A program made the translations under genes and the position numbers. Positions 13,001 to 28,000 of a stretch of 64,000 bases of DNA are shown one piece after another (position 1 is the stretch's first letter; each line of letters starts with the position of its first letter). Below the pieces are notes generated by a model. That model did not search any database. It was not told where the DNA came from and was given only the letters and a program-made list of their open reading frames with translations. The stretch lies in NCBI RefSeq assembly GCF_949628215.1, contig NC_134277.1, positions 121,746,963-121,810,962 on the forward strand. Reading direction: 5' to 3'. The stretch comes from Phalacrocorax aristotelis (lineage: Eukaryota > Chordata > Aves > Suliformes > Phalacrocoracidae).

Positions 13001-16000
13001 CTGTGTTTGAAGTGTACTGGGAAATGTCCTGTTTAAAAATCTCTGAACATGTTTATTTATAGAATCAGCTAGACAAAAATCCAATATCTCCAATATCCTT
13101 CTCATTCCAAAAAAGAATATTTGTCTGATAAAATAACAACCGAGAACAGGCAGCAGGATGAAGAAAGAGAGGAGATGATTGGAAAACTCAAATTCCTCAT
13201 CACCAATTAGCTTGTGTGTGCATCCTTCAAGCAACCCTGACTGGATATTTAGAATTATTGTGTAGTTCTGTTCAGAGGTATGATAAAACCACTGGAAGGC
13301 TTGAGAGACACCTGATGTGGCAGGTGAGTGAAATGAGCTAGCAAATACTACAGGGAGGCAAGCAGCATTAATAAAAATAGGCCATCAGAGTATAAACTAA
13401 CCATGTATAAAATGCCTAGGTGCAGCAAGCCAACTCTTAGATGTAATCACAGCTTACCACCTGCCTAGCCTGTATCTGATGGCAATTGTCTGCAGACTTC
13501 ATACAGAGAAGAGTTTTACAGAAGGATCTGGAAGACAATAAAGTACTTCACGGAGTGCAGAATGATCAGCAACAGAATTTTACCTAGCACAGGTAGAAGT
13601 TACAAATCACATTTGACTGTGAATAAAATGCCATGTTTATAACTACAGAGCTTTCATCAGTTCAGTATGCTGGACCAGCATGAGACTGCCTGGAGAATGG
13701 CAAGTGAAAGGAGAAGGAGAGGTGTTCTAAACATGGAAAATGAATGAGTCAGATTCTCAAAATTGACCAGAAGAACTTTTTACTACATTATCAGGACAGC
13801 ATCTGGCTGAAAGAAGCTAGGCTACTTCAAGCATTACATTTATTTCTCAAGTGAGGAAACTGTTAAATATACAGAATGAAATGGGAAGGGCTAGAACTTA
13901 TTTAATGTGAATTAACTTACCTGTGAATGTTGTACAGTGTTTGAGGAAATGAAAGAAATAAACTGAAGCCTGGAAGAGAAAAAGATTCATATGTAATGAT
14001 ATACAGTCCTGCTACACTGATGACCTCAGAGTTTTCTTATATCATAACAAAGCTAGTGTGTTATTTTAAAAATGACTCAGTATTCCTGTACTCATTTCAG
14101 GATATGAACTGAGTTTGGAGGCTTCAGGCAATAATAAAACCTTCCTCATTTTTCCAAAAGTTAGCTGCTAGAAATAGTTGCTGACACAGATTTTCTCCTG
14201 TAATGAGTGACAAGACCAGAAAGGTTTTTAAAAATTCTAATGCAGTTAGTAGGTAGGATCAGTTATTTGTCATACGGGTTCCTCTGCTGGACCCAAGAAA
14301 TATAACACCCCATTTTGCATGAGCTGCTCACTGTTTATGTAGTAAAAAACCCCAAGTCTGACACCAAAAGCTTTCCAATGGAATATATAAAGACAACCTG
14401 AAACAGGGCTGCCCACATTACTGGGGAAATAACAGGTTTATCGTTCAATATACTAAAGTTCAACTAATTATCTGCTTTGCTGATACAGTGGCTGAAATGA
14501 ATTAGTTTTCATCATATGGCCATCATTTGAACGAGTGAGGTTTTTTTAACTAGTTTTTTTTAATACAGCTGTGTCCTTTCTGGAGCTCAGCTTTAACCCA
14601 CAAAGGACAAGGAAATCACCTTTGCTAACGCTGTATCTCTCTGCATTGCTGCCAGTATTACCAACACTGCTGCTGGCAGCCCTGGAGCTGCCTGAAGACC
14701 CAGTTATAACCCATCTAACACCTGCATCGCAAATACGTTGGGCCACCCACAGGTCAAAGAACTCCTCCAGCAAGAAGTGGAAGTTCAAGGTTTAAACAAA
14801 AAAGTCAAAGTATTAGTCAGCCTAACTGGTGAAAATATATATAATAATTTTTAAATCTATGACACCCATTTTCTATGTGTTTCCCTGCAGAGCTCTTTGG
14901 GTTTGGTTTGGGTTTTTTTCCCCCACTTTCTGTGTATCATGGGCTTTTCCCTGGTTTGTTTGCTGCTTGGAGATTGCTGTGGGTAGCATATTTCAGACAG
15001 GCTTTTATATTATAAGGCATGAGGATTGGTTTTGGTGCACTAAATTAATACATAATTCCTATTTTGTTGTGGGCAAGAAAAGCACTCTGATATTGTAAAC
15101 CTTCTGTTTTCACCTTAAAAAATCTCATTTAAGAAACACAATGTACTGTTTGTGCAGAAAAGTAGCAAACTTTAATCTCATTATTAGAAATAAGGAAAAA
15201 TAAGAATGAACAGAGGAAAGAACTCCTTTCAGATGACTTTGTACTGGGCTAATGTAACATAACAGACTTCCAAGAAACGTCACTGTTTACCATTCAGTCC
15301 TCATCAAAGATCTACCCAAATGTTTAGCATGCTCTGGCCAGAGTGGCAACTCAAGAGAAGGAAAACTAAAAAAAACAGGAACAGTGGGGATCAGGATTGT
15401 TGGAAAACAGAAGTAAAAAAGGATGCAATAGATAATGTATTTCTCCAGTCTTTCTGGTTACCTTTCAAAGAGAAGGAAACAAAGAATTGGGAAAAAAAAA
15501 AGATTATCCAGCCTGTAAATTATTTCACATATTGTATTTTTATGTGTTTATTTCTTGGTTTTGCTTTTTAAAACAAGTAAGATAAGGAGATCTGCTTCTT
15601 TACCATGGCAGGAACTCTGTATCAAACAGCTGAAGGATGTGCAATTGAAGTAATATCCCAAGTACTCTGTAAATATATTTCTAAAATTTGCAAGCTTGGT
15701 TCCTTCACAATGGTCTGTGTTTAATGTGCACTCCAGTTAGCTATGTTTTCTATTAGGCAGGGAGGGCTAGTTCAATAAAATCTTGAGTTACGTACAGCAG
15801 TTCCAACATCTGTATCACATTAGAGCAGACATGAGACAAAACATTGACTCTTGAGGTTAAATCTAAATTTCCTGCTGCAATCCTGAAGTTTGATTTGTTA
15901 GGAGAAAAGCAACCAAGAGGAACAGAAATAGAGACTAGAACTAGAAATAGAATTCAAAGAGGAATGGTTGCCAACAATTTGTTATTTTTATGAAGTGCCA

Positions 16001-19000
16001 TTTTATTTAGAAATAACACACTGACCACAAACAATCCCCCAGCTAGCTAAAAGCCACTTTCCGAATGGGGCAGTTACACCAGTTACTCCTCTGCATTTTT
16101 ATACGGCTTTGCTTTTAGCAGAGCAAGAGCTGAGGATGCAGTGGGGAAAGCAAAGGGTGTTCCCCTGTTTCTTATGGGATTTTTCAAAATTCCATCATTT
16201 CCTACAACATGTTGCTTTCCCACCTTTTTTTTAGCTAAGGAGGCCTGGCTTGGGGGCTGCTTTTGGTACTCATTAAGGCTGCTTTTTAATTGGTATTAAG
16301 GATCCCTTTGTGTCCAGGAGCTAAACTGCTGCTTTCACATTGTTGCCATTTTCTGCTGGACTGGGGAACAAAAGGTGCAGCCTGGAAAGCAAACCCACTG
16401 CTGTCTCTCTGGCCCTCAGCCACCCAGGCACTGCCCAAGTGATGATGGTGGAGCCTTTTTTTTTTTTTTAAAATGTCCTAAAGCATATATTTTATTTTTA
16501 AATCATTTAAAAACCCAAGTTTAGTGTATTAGACATTTTTAACACATTACAGAAAATAGAACTCATCAAGTATTTATTAGAAGTATTACTCCTGTTCCAG
16601 TGTTTTTTAATTTCTCCTTTAATGCTTTCCCCATTTTCCAGCTGATTTAAATTCTGAGACCCAAATGTAAGAACACGGGCCTGTACTAAAGGCAGAAATA
16701 CTGAAGCACAGATGGGTGGCACAGATACACGCAGGGAATTCTTGTGTCATGCTAGGCTGAAGGTATCAAGCTCAAATCCTCGGATTTAGACACAATCCTA
16801 GGGTCAGTCCTCTGCCTTGCACTATCTTGACACGCTTTTCAGAGAAATAGGCATTTGCAAAGCTCTTTACCAGGAATTATTTTGTCCATAATAAAAAAAA
16901 AAAAAACCAACCAAACAAAAAACAATGCATTCAAGAATTCAGGATTAGAGACATGTCAGAAATAAAGGTATATCTTGTTTTCCAAATATATATAGATATA
17001 TAAACACACAGATCCATACACACAGTTGCAAATATATATTTTTATATATACGCATGTGTGTGAAAAGGATCAAAAAGTTAATTCCCATCACTTCTAGTGA
17101 CAACTTTAGATTTCATTTGGTGCTTTCAAATTCAATTCCAAAACTCTAAGATGCATGATATTGCTGAGTAAATTAAAAAAAAACCAGCAACTAGCACATT
17201 TGTCCCCAGTGTTAGTCTAGACTAACATTAATGTATTTAAATTTAGCTACATGACAGCATCTTAAACCGTGCCCTAAAGTCTACTGAAGACCTGAAGACA
17301 GCCAGGTTACGTTTCTGCGACACACTGCAGTTACTTGGTGTGGCTGCTGTACCCGAGTTAATTTAGGCATTTCTGCAAAATGCAGACTTGCTTGCTGTAG
17401 AGAAAGAGAGGGTATGGCCAGAAACGAACTGCTGACACTACCGTCAGTTCTGGAAAATGCTATTTCAGTAACCAACGTAAGAGCTCCACGCTGGCATTCA
17501 GACAAAGGCAGAAAGCCCATCGCAGGTAGCCATGTTCCTGAATACACCAAACTTCACAGACTGTAAACACCATTAAATAAAGAAAAAACTCCAAGGAGGT
17601 AGGCAAGACATCTAACCACTATTTTTAAACAAATTACACTGCTTCAAAGGAAGGACAATGTTTACATTAGCTGTTTATCTTCTCCACACCTTTGCTATCG
17701 TAAACCACATTTGTTGGTAAGTTCCTGACGAACTATCCTTAAACTGTCCTAAGAAAAGCATTGAAATGTTATTTGTTAAGAATTGGCTCTTCCTGACCGT
17801 TAAAAGTTCACAAATGAGACAGTGCAATACAGGGATGTCATTTTTAGGTGAACACCACAATGGAAACTGCGGGAATTTGTTCAGGAAAAGTACCCTTCCA
17901 TCCCTGCTGTGTTCCCCCAAAAAGAGACAACCCTGAGCGCTCCTCCCACTTGGGAGGCAGTGAAGAGGTCTGTGCACACCTTCTCCTGAGCATATCACAG
18001 ACGTTGAGCTCAGTAAAAATCAACTCTTTAACAGTAGGCAGTTGTAGTTGCATTTCAGCCTACAAACAAAATACTATCACCCCCCTCTCCTGTTCTTCAG
18101 TAACCCACACCTCCATGTGGCCTTCTCCAGTATACTGCGTAGCCATTCTATGGCTATGTTAATAATTCATCATAGTCAATGCTTGCTTTAAAGAAATGAG
18201 ATGTTTTCATTTACCTTTCTTAGGCACTAGACAAATAATTAAGATAAAAAATATTTAGGCCTTAATATTAGCCTGGAAAAATCTTTAAATACTTTTTCCA
18301 AGTTTTTTCCAAATTTCTTCCACATTTAGAGCAGATGGACACAGGAAAATATCTTAACACACTGAATGTTTAGCACACTGATCAGTGCCTGGAAGCAAGC
18401 TTCAACAAAAGGTGAACATTTACAACCACTTGTAACTGGAACAGCAGCTTTTTATGGAACAGTGTGATTTTCTCAGGCATGTCTTGAGAAGTCAACTCTC
18501 TTAATTGGTTATGCAAACAGATAATTGCATATTGAGCTGTCCACTAACTATAAAATTACATTTTACTATTATATAAAATGGCAAATTTAGAACCACTTAG
18601 TAATTGGGGGGGAAAAAAAGCTTAGAAAATTAGTATATTATTTTCAGACTTAATTGAGCCTGTAAAGCCTGAATACATTAAGCAATTTAAGGACAGATGA
18701 AAAATACACCCAGACACATCTACACTGTATGAAACGATTGTACAGGTTTTAAGAGCACAGTGTAAACACAAGCACTGTCTTCACGCAAAGAGTTGGTGTA
18801 TGTTTTGGATGTTTAGCATCTAAGATGCTTCTTAGGTATAGAGATTGTAAAGGGATGCATTTATCATGCTTGTTGATTTTACAGCTTATTTTCAGTGGCT
18901 AAGGAAGTACACATTGCATTTATCTCTCTTGAACTGAGCTGCAAGCTAACTATGAGCATTTGCAGGGATTTAGTACAGACTGAGAAATTAGTTTATGGAT

Positions 19001-22000
19001 GTAGATGCTTCTTTGATGTAGTCCTGTTCATACACCATGTACACATCATTCTCTTTTTCTGGGCACAAGAGGAATCAAGCACCAGAGAAACGGTAGCTTC
19101 ATTTGAAAAGCCCAGGCTTGCTTCTGGAAGGACTCCGCCAGAAGAACACCCTTGTCTGACTTTCTTCTGGGGCTCCCACCACCTGTGAAATGACTCCTCA
19201 CGGCTAGCACTACTGAACCCATTCCCACTTGCAATTAGCGTCCCGTGACACTGCTCTGCCTCCGGCCTTCAGCGCTCTGGTTTACTGGGTTATTGTTCTG
19301 ACTGGTTCAGATGAGTTACTCCAAACATGAACTCAACTGCTTTTTATATTTATCTCAAGTGACAGGTGAGTATTTCGCACCCTTTACTTCAGCAAAGTCT
19401 CGTACAATCTGTCACAACAATGCTTTAATAAATGTTAAATTGGTGACATACATGTAGAAGCCAATTCATGTTAACCACACTTTTCAAACAAGGCTAGTCA
19501 AAGCCTGTTGGAGTGATAATGTTTTGAAAACATATCACTTAACATTTAATCATTCAACTATCCATCAGCAAGGCAGAACCATCAGCCACTTTGCATGGGA
19601 ACTATAGGAAATCACTACAGAATTAATTATCCATGTGAGGCAGAAACCAGTTATAATTTGACTAGTGTCTCCTAAACATTTTCTGACACTGAAAAATGGG
19701 CAGGCTGCTGTATAATTACCCACTGCAAGGACTTCTGTGTACTCCTTTGATATATAGGATATAGGCACTGTTTTAGATGGATAACTGTGCTTTCCCACTA
19801 TGACAGAATGCAAATACTCGGCACGTTTCAAATGTTGTGGCTTGGTCTCATGGTTAGTTTTGTGCTGCTATTATGTTTTCATTTATGTATTTACTCCTCA
19901 TTTTATATAATTAAGTAGCTCAGAGAAGGAGTGAACCTCAAGGAACGCACACTCTACAGAAGTCAGCACAGAACCCAACCCAATACACATCATAGGAAAA
20001 AACTCTGAATGCTTTGGCCCCATCTCTAAAAGAAAGTTCAAGTTTCAGATCTCTGACAGATGTTAGTACTCCATTCACATTTCATGTTCAAACCTATACT
20101 TGGAAAAATTGTCTCAGATTTGCCACAGGCTTCAGTAGCCAGATCTGGGGCACTGCTGACCAGATAGAACACTCAAATGTGCCACCACATCTGCTTACAG
20201 AACTATCTGCCCCACATGCCAGACACTGATGAAGTACAACATGTCCACTCCATGCTTTATTGGTCCTTTAACCAAAAAGGCTATTCTTGGGGTTGCAATT
20301 AATACTGAGGGGGAGCAGGTTTTCTTTCTGTGCATCCAGGAGTAATTTTTCCAACCTGGCTTCCTAAGGAATGAAGCTGACATGACGACACTGTGCTTGT
20401 TTGAGCGCTTCCCACCATAACTTCTGAGCCCTCTGGTCAATTCTGAACAAATTTAATGGACTGAAAAAAATTTCCAGTAAGTTGCATGGAAATGAGCAGA
20501 CAGGTAGAGGAAAACAGATATATAAATGTCTCCAGTGAGGAGAGGATTGCAGCCTGAACTCAAATTTTATTAGACATTATAAAATCTATCTCACAGAGAG
20601 CAAGTATGAACGTCCCAAGAATGGGACATGCTTCACTCAGAACATGCACCTATTATAGGTCATTTAATTGCAATGTGAGACAGAAACCATCATCAATTAA
20701 GTAATGCTACTTCCTGAACTACTGATGTTTACCCGTCAGTGAAAATCTTCTTATGAAGTGTATTGCATGATTTGTGGTACTAGACCTTATGTGAGTGGGG
20801 AATTGACTGTTTTAAAATGCTTATTGTAAATATTTTATATTGCTCTCAACCTGATAGCACGGTGACAGGGAATGCTAGGAATTCCAGATACCCTGGAGGG
20901 GCAAAAATAAATGATAGCTCTCACCCCAGTGCTGCCCTTTGAAGGCACCCTAGTTAGCCTGATAATGCTATGGGACAATTGTGGTTAAATCCCAGGAGAG
21001 CTTTTGGAGTGTCATCCACAGGAGCCTTGCTGAGAGCAGAAGTAATTAGTTTCAGCTGAGCACACAGGCACATAACTTTAGAAAGGTCTGGCTGCTTTCA
21101 CGCTAGGAGAGAAAAGGCATTTCTGTCTAGCAGCCAGGACAACACACTCTGGAAACAGGAGAAGGCCTTCTTTGTTTGTTTGGTGTCCAGCTAGGTGTGT
21201 GTTTCGGAGCTGCAGGATGGAATTGCATTCACTGCCTGTGAAAATTACGGGTTTCTGTTCGCTGGGTAGCTGAAAAATTCCCATAAAATATTATGCAGAA
21301 GTTTCTCTGCTTCACAGGGGAGTCCTCTGAGGTCACTGTTCAGCAGCCCGAGACTTGGCCTTCCTACAGGTGTTCACAGTGTGCTAGACAGTTCCCAGGG
21401 ACATATGTAAAGCTCTCTCTTCGGAGGCTTTCCTAAAACATCTAATCTAAACACTGGTATTGCTGCAATTTTATGTATATCTTTGTGTGTTCTGGCACCT
21501 GATAAAAATTCCATTATTTTCAGCAAGTGACTGTCACCTGCTGATACCACAGCTTCCTCTGAGGGGGTGCTTTTACAGAGTTCATCCTTAGGTTATACGT
21601 GGGCTATTCCCCCCCCTCAAAACTCCAAGAAAGACATCTGAAAAACTCCACTCTTGTGCATCTCATTTGGATTTCTTCCCACTACAGAAGGTACTAGCAC
21701 AAGCCCAGCTGTTCTTGGAGAAGTGACGGCTCAGCAGCTGAACTCCTGTTGTGCACAGAATAGTAAAAGCACAAAACGAATGCCAAGTATTGACGGAGCA
21801 GCTACAGGTTCATTGTTAGAAGAACCACTAGTGACTACTAAACGCTATCAGATGGTTAAGGACAGCCAGTTACGGTTTAATGGCTCCTCTCGGGGTCCTG
21901 GGAAACTAACTCGTAAAAAGCATCAGAGGCCCACTACGTCGCTTTGTTTTTTAACTAGTCACAAAGGCATTTAACTGAGCATGCCAGAGAGTGGGCTCTC

Positions 22001-25000
22001 TGATACAAATGGATCTGGCTGAGCAAGACACACTTGCTGCAGCCTCGCTAAGGGAGAGAATAATTTAATCTTCCCAGCTGCTTGGCCCTTGGTGTAGGCT
22101 AGACCGATACCTTTTCTGCAGTCACAGTGAAGTCCTGCTGTTTACTATGAGTTTCTAAGAAGTTTATATATCTATATTCACTATACACAGGTTATCCAAT
22201 GATAACCACCTTAAGTTGAGATTCAAACCTGGGGTGAAATGGCAGTGCTTTCTGGATCAGCACGACCCTCACTGGAAGGATTCTACTTTTTTAATATTTA
22301 AATGTAGTGTCTGTTTTTAAGAGATTTAGAAAGTACTGTGACAATTTTGTGATATAGAGTCAACCAAGATAATTTCTCGCATACTTTCAACACATATGTA
22401 ACTATAATTAAGCTGCAAAAGTTGCCCTGTTAATGCCATTGTGGATAGTGTGCGAGACACAATGTTTTTAAAGAAATCTTTTGACTCTTACTTATGCCTA
22501 CTCTGCTTGGGACAGTAAGGGAAGAAATACTCAATTCTCTGCTCACAGATCCATTCATGCAAGCACACCACATGAGGCAGAAGCAGTACTTCTTTCTAAT
22601 GCTAACGGAATAGTCCATCAAGCCTTGCTTTGCAGATGGTTTTGGTAAAGTATGAAAAAGGCTGCTCACTTCTACAGATTTGATGACTTTGACATGCTCC
22701 CCTACCACAAACCTTCCTAATATGTTGAACAGTTTGAACTAAACCTTCATCCATGGCTTCCCAAGCACAAGGGAAGCCATCAGCGTACTCACTGAATGGG
22801 CTGTCATGTGCCTTAGCGACAGGAACAAAAGCAGCGATGTGCATAGCCTGGAACAAGCGTGTTCAATGGACTAGCCCATGCTAGCACCTAACGCCAACGC
22901 AGGCATATCCTGCCACTTCTGGGAGAGCCAGCATCCCTCTCTCCTGGACTTGCGGCACTCCTTCAAGAGCACAAATCACTCCCTATTCCTCAGCGCCCTG
23001 CCAGCCACCAGAGGGCATTTTATAGCTACATCTGCCAAGCTGAATAATTCGTTGACTACTGAAAAGGCAACCACTATTTTTCCCTCTTCCTTTCTTCTTT
23101 TCCTCAGCGTGCCAAAAACAGGCCTGACAAAAAAAAAAAAAAAAAAAAGAGGCTGTGCAATCTTGGCCACGCAGAGTCTTATACTCTGGGTAAAGCACAA
23201 AGGACTGTCAAAACCATGTCCTTGTACATGCTACTTATTAGAAAGCACAGCCTGAACGCAGGGTCCTTTCTAATCTGGGAATTCTCGGAAGCACTGCTGA
23301 GCTGGAGGCAGTACCTGCTGAAGACCTCTCCATGGGAAAGGGTAGTAGGAGCACATGTCAATCAGTGGATTCAAAAATCCCCCCCAGAATGCTCAGATAG
23401 CTCGTGGTTAGAGTCAGCGTTGGGTGAGCACCTATGTCCAAGCTCTCCATCTGGCTCAAGGACTGAAGACGTTTCTTGGTATGTAAGTCTAGACTGCCTG
23501 GGTCAAACACTTTTTTTGGTGCCCTCTTCTCATCACCTGTATGCTCATAAAAATCCCTAAAATTTATATGCTATTTTCTTCACCTTCCAAGCAACACATC
23601 AAAGTCATTTTGCATACACATATTTTTATCTAGGATTCCCATGTTTTAATTCATTAAAATGTAATTGCTCTTGTTCTCGGTCTAGCTATAGCAATTGTAA
23701 AATGTTTGATGCTTATTTCAACTACATTGACAGTATCAAATAATGAGCAAATCGGCTACTGCTGTGTGTGAAAAACGCATCACTTCCGTTCAGAAGGGAA
23801 TTCTAAAGAAGCGCTTAGAAACCACCTGGCTCTTTTTCAGATTTACAGTTGTGCCTCCTAAGATTATTTATATAATGCCTTTATTGTTTCTATTCATCAT
23901 GTTTTGGAGCACAGCGTGCTGCAGGCCAAAGCATTAAACTTATAATATATGTAAATGTGAGTGACGTTTTACCTGAGTGACACGAGTTCCTGAGACTTTG
24001 AGAGGCAGCCAGCCAGCCGGCACACTGCACGCAACTGCACATGCAGGTAAGGAACATTTTCTGTATTATTTGTGTGCAACAATTCAGTGAGGAAAAATGT
24101 TTCCAAAACAATCTACTTTTTTAAAGTTTTCCAGTATTAGCCCTTTTAATCAGCTCTATTCATGTGTTTTTTGGCCTAGCCAACACTTAGAACAAGAAAA
24201 AAAATTATGAAGGAAATGTTAAGAAATAACTGATCAAAATAATTAAAAAGCAGTACAGTTTTGCATGGATCCAGACACTTACCTATAAGCAGGATTACTA
24301 ATGCGTCTGTAATGTAATAACCAAACAGAAAAGGCTTCTGCCAGACTTCCACACCAACAGCACCGGTGAGCAGATATGCTGCTATCAATACCTATATAAA
24401 AAGGATAATGTATTCTCAGTCCTTTACTTCTAAAGGCATAGAATTTTGCTTATCATCTTAATACAAATGCAAGAGTAAAAAAAAAAAAAGAATCTGTTAT
24501 TTTCCTCCTGCCTCCATTTTACACAGCCTTATGCTGCCAGCCCAAAACAATCACTTCTGAGCAGTAAAGCAGCTTCCAGGGTTACCAACAAAATTATTTC
24601 ATATGTATGAAATATGGTAAGCAAGGAACTTCCCTGCTAGTATGTGCACCTGTTGCATGTGGTATTACTGACTTACCTTTTCAAAACACCTAATTTCTAA
24701 ATCCCTTCATAATGCCAGGTGTACCCACTGCACATGCACTTTCTTGTATTTGCATACGGACTTCAGGATTAGCAATGTGGTAATGTGGTTATTTCTGCAG
24801 CTCAGCCCCCTGAACTGATTGTATCAGAATACCTGAGAGGGGTAAAAAATCTAAGCTCACCTGAAATAATAAAAAAATTCAATTGAATGTGAAGAAATAA
24901 CAAGAAGGGGAGGGAGATGAAGTCTTCCCTGATTTTTAATTTGTTTGACAGATAACATCATTACAGGACACTAAAAGAAACACTAGTCAAGCATCAATAG

Positions 25001-28000
25001 AAGCAAAAGGACTTGTACAAAAGGCTCATGAGTCACTCGCTGAAGTGCCACCAGTTTCAGTAGAGATGTAAATGTAGTTTCTACTCTCTCTTCAGAGTTA
25101 AGTTTGTGACCCAGCAAGGTCAGAATCTTAATGTAGCCAAAACCCTACAGTTCCTATAGCAACACCTTTCACGCCTGTTGTATTACCCATAGCAGCACCA
25201 CTGACAATTCATGGCACAAATTGATGACGTTTTACCATTTAACGTGTGTACCGTGCAAATGCAGCACTGAATGCGATGCAGTGGTTCCCAAGCCCTTGTG
25301 CCCTTGATCCCACCTCCTCAAGGGACCCTGCTCTCCCTTCAAACTCACTTCCCGGCTTAGCCCAGGCCACCCACCCCCTGAAGCCCCTTCTGCTGCTGGC
25401 ACCCAGCTAGCAGGACTGCTGCCCCACTCTTTCTCCAGGCTATTTTGTTCTCAGCTGCTTGGTTTTGCTATAGGAGTCATGAGGGGCTGTATGTTTCATG
25501 CTACATGTCTCAACCTCCTCAACTATTCTAGACTTGGATTAAGAATGAATTGCAAACATTTACTTTAGCTCTAAATTAAAACAACTATGTTAACTATAAT
25601 GCCATTTAGAAGACTGCGTTTCCATCTATTTATTCCCAGGTAAAGTCCAGTAACCCTTTCATTTTTCATTCAATAGTTTCTCAGTCTGGGATGACAAATA
25701 CTTTCCAGCTTAACGTGTATGATAGATTTTACTATATTTTGTGTAGTTTTTTTAAATACTCAGTTTTTACTATGTTATGGGTTTTCTTCATTTTTACCTT
25801 CAATAAACACATTTCTAGTCTTCTATCAAATTTTTGCTTTAATTTAAAGGTACACTGAAAATCTCTTTTTTAGGTAACAGGCTGTTTAAGATCACAGATT
25901 ATTAGCAGAACACTGATGTCGCTTAAACTCCCGATTACACATAGATACCACTATATTTGACTTCACTTCCTTCTCCGTATCTAAAGTCAAGATTCTTGCC
26001 CTATCAGTATGTAGCTCCTTAATAGTTTTGCTTGTGTGTGGCATTGCAGAATTGGATGTTTGAATTGCCTCTGCCAGAACAAGCAGCACAACAGATCTGC
26101 AACAGAGAAGAGCAGGCACTAGTATGAGAGTTACATCTTGGGCCATTGACAGTGGGTGAAATTTTGATCTAAAAGATCAAAGATTTTGAAGAACGGGTAT
26201 AATGGGGTTTGCAACCGACTACAACAGAGCTAAGATTTGGCTTTCTGAAGAAACTGCATTGTGTTATCCATACGACGTGACGGATGGGCTCCTGGCCCCA
26301 TCAAAGTTGATGGCAGAACTCCAGCTGGCTCTGATGGAGCCTGAATTTACCCTCACACGTTGAATTCTGAACAGACTTTTTTGGCAAGTGATAAAAGAGG
26401 AACTTCAGTATTACCCGTTATTACAGTCAGTACTTTTGGCAGTGCAGCCATGAGTATCACTGTCAGATGGCAGCACACCTTTAGGAACACAAGCATTGAT
26501 GCAACGGGCTCTCTCGGGGGAATGCCCTGCCCTGGGATTTGGTGATGCAGCACTCACAGGTTGAGATTGCCTCTTATTTAACAGATGTAGTGTATGAAAG
26601 AACACTCTTTGGCTTGAAATTTTTGGTGTGTTGTTTTTTAAGGACTCGAAACTTTGACTTCCCTGAGGCAGTCTCAAAGACTTCCTTTAGAATGCTGGAA
26701 GGATAAGAAAATGGCTGCATCCCTTGATTTAAGCTATATCAGCAAAAACTGAAGATTGTAAAAATTATTAGACAAAAGGTAAGTATGCCAATAAGTATAA
26801 GCTGTTTTTAAAGGCACTGCTGGTAAAATAAATATACTAAAATCTGTAACAGTGTTCCTAAGTGCAACTGAATAATTCTACTTAAGAAAAGATGGCCAGG
26901 ATTTTTACTCATCTCTCTGGCATCGATCGGCTTTAGTACTTTACAGATATAAATGTAGTCTTTAGCAAGTAAAAATAATTGCAACCTTTCATAAAATGAG
27001 AGTCCAAATTAATTAACACAAGTAAGGACTATGTAGCAAGTTAGTGTCAGACGTATACAATCTGGGATTCCAACTCACTGAAACATATGACTAGGAAAAT
27101 TTCTGGCTTGTCAAGGCTTATGTAGGAGGAGGAGGAGTACTTACGCAGACAAAAATCTGGAAATACATGGTGTTAATTTGTAGGCCCTTTGATATGGCTG
27201 AACAGCAGGACAGCTGGCTTCTGAGCAGTGGCTCCCTATCTTGTCACAACTTTGTAAATCACAGCAACATAGTCACCTTTATCCCTCTGTAAAATCAGAG
27301 TATTACTTCTTTAATGTGGTTTTGGGAAAAACCTATATAACCATAAGCCAGTATAACTCCTCAAAATCTCCTAGCTTCTAGATTTTAACTGCTCTCTAAA
27401 ATATTTATTTTTTAAAAAATCACCATCTCTTTCATGTCTTTCCACTACTGCAGGTGTAAGTTTGTGACCAAAATATTCTAGACTGTATGTGTGTGTACAT
27501 ACACTCTTTTTCTCCCTAATGATTTACCATTTCTGCTTTACACAGGCACATTGAGTATGCTGTATGATGTACTACACAGGGAAAAGAAAATTAATCAATT
27601 TCTCATCTTTTTAAAAAGATATTCTGGCTATACTTTTAAATTCTTTATGAGTCCACAAAAAATGACATTAATTTTGCTGTAACGTTCAATTTCACTAGCA
27701 TGTTCCAATAGCATTAATTGTTCCTGTGTTGAAATATTTTCCATTAACATAGTGCTCAAACTGAACAAAGAGAGCAAAGTCATTTAAAATACAAGGTTAC
27801 CTTTTTCCTCTGAAAATAAATGTGACACTTGGCTAAAAAAGTAAGAACTATCAATTTCCTGCAAGTTATTTCAACAGGAGTTAGCTTTAGCATGATGTGT
27901 AATTTTTCCCATTTTTTTCCTCAGTATTTTTCCTTTCAATAAATCACTAAAGGTTGTAAATTTAGCTGATAAAAATAGTTTTTTATATGTCTTGAAAATG

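Larger units (their letters stand above)
13970..24282 (-). other. Intron 6 of the SELENOI-like gene
   Basis: The second-longest intron. It holds an AT/CA-rich tract at 16984-17062, an 18-bp palindrome at 17210-17227 and a run of 20 A at 23129-23148. Chance reading frames only; no recognisable element otherwise. Confidence 0.75.

Noticed and set aside
14571-14795. Overlapping plus and minus frames in a GC-richer patch of intron 6
   Set aside because: No consistent splice sites and no family similarity on either strand.
22878-23255. 125-codon plus-strand reading frame crossing the (A)20 run
   Set aside because: It contains a poly-lysine stretch from the homopolymer and no other support.
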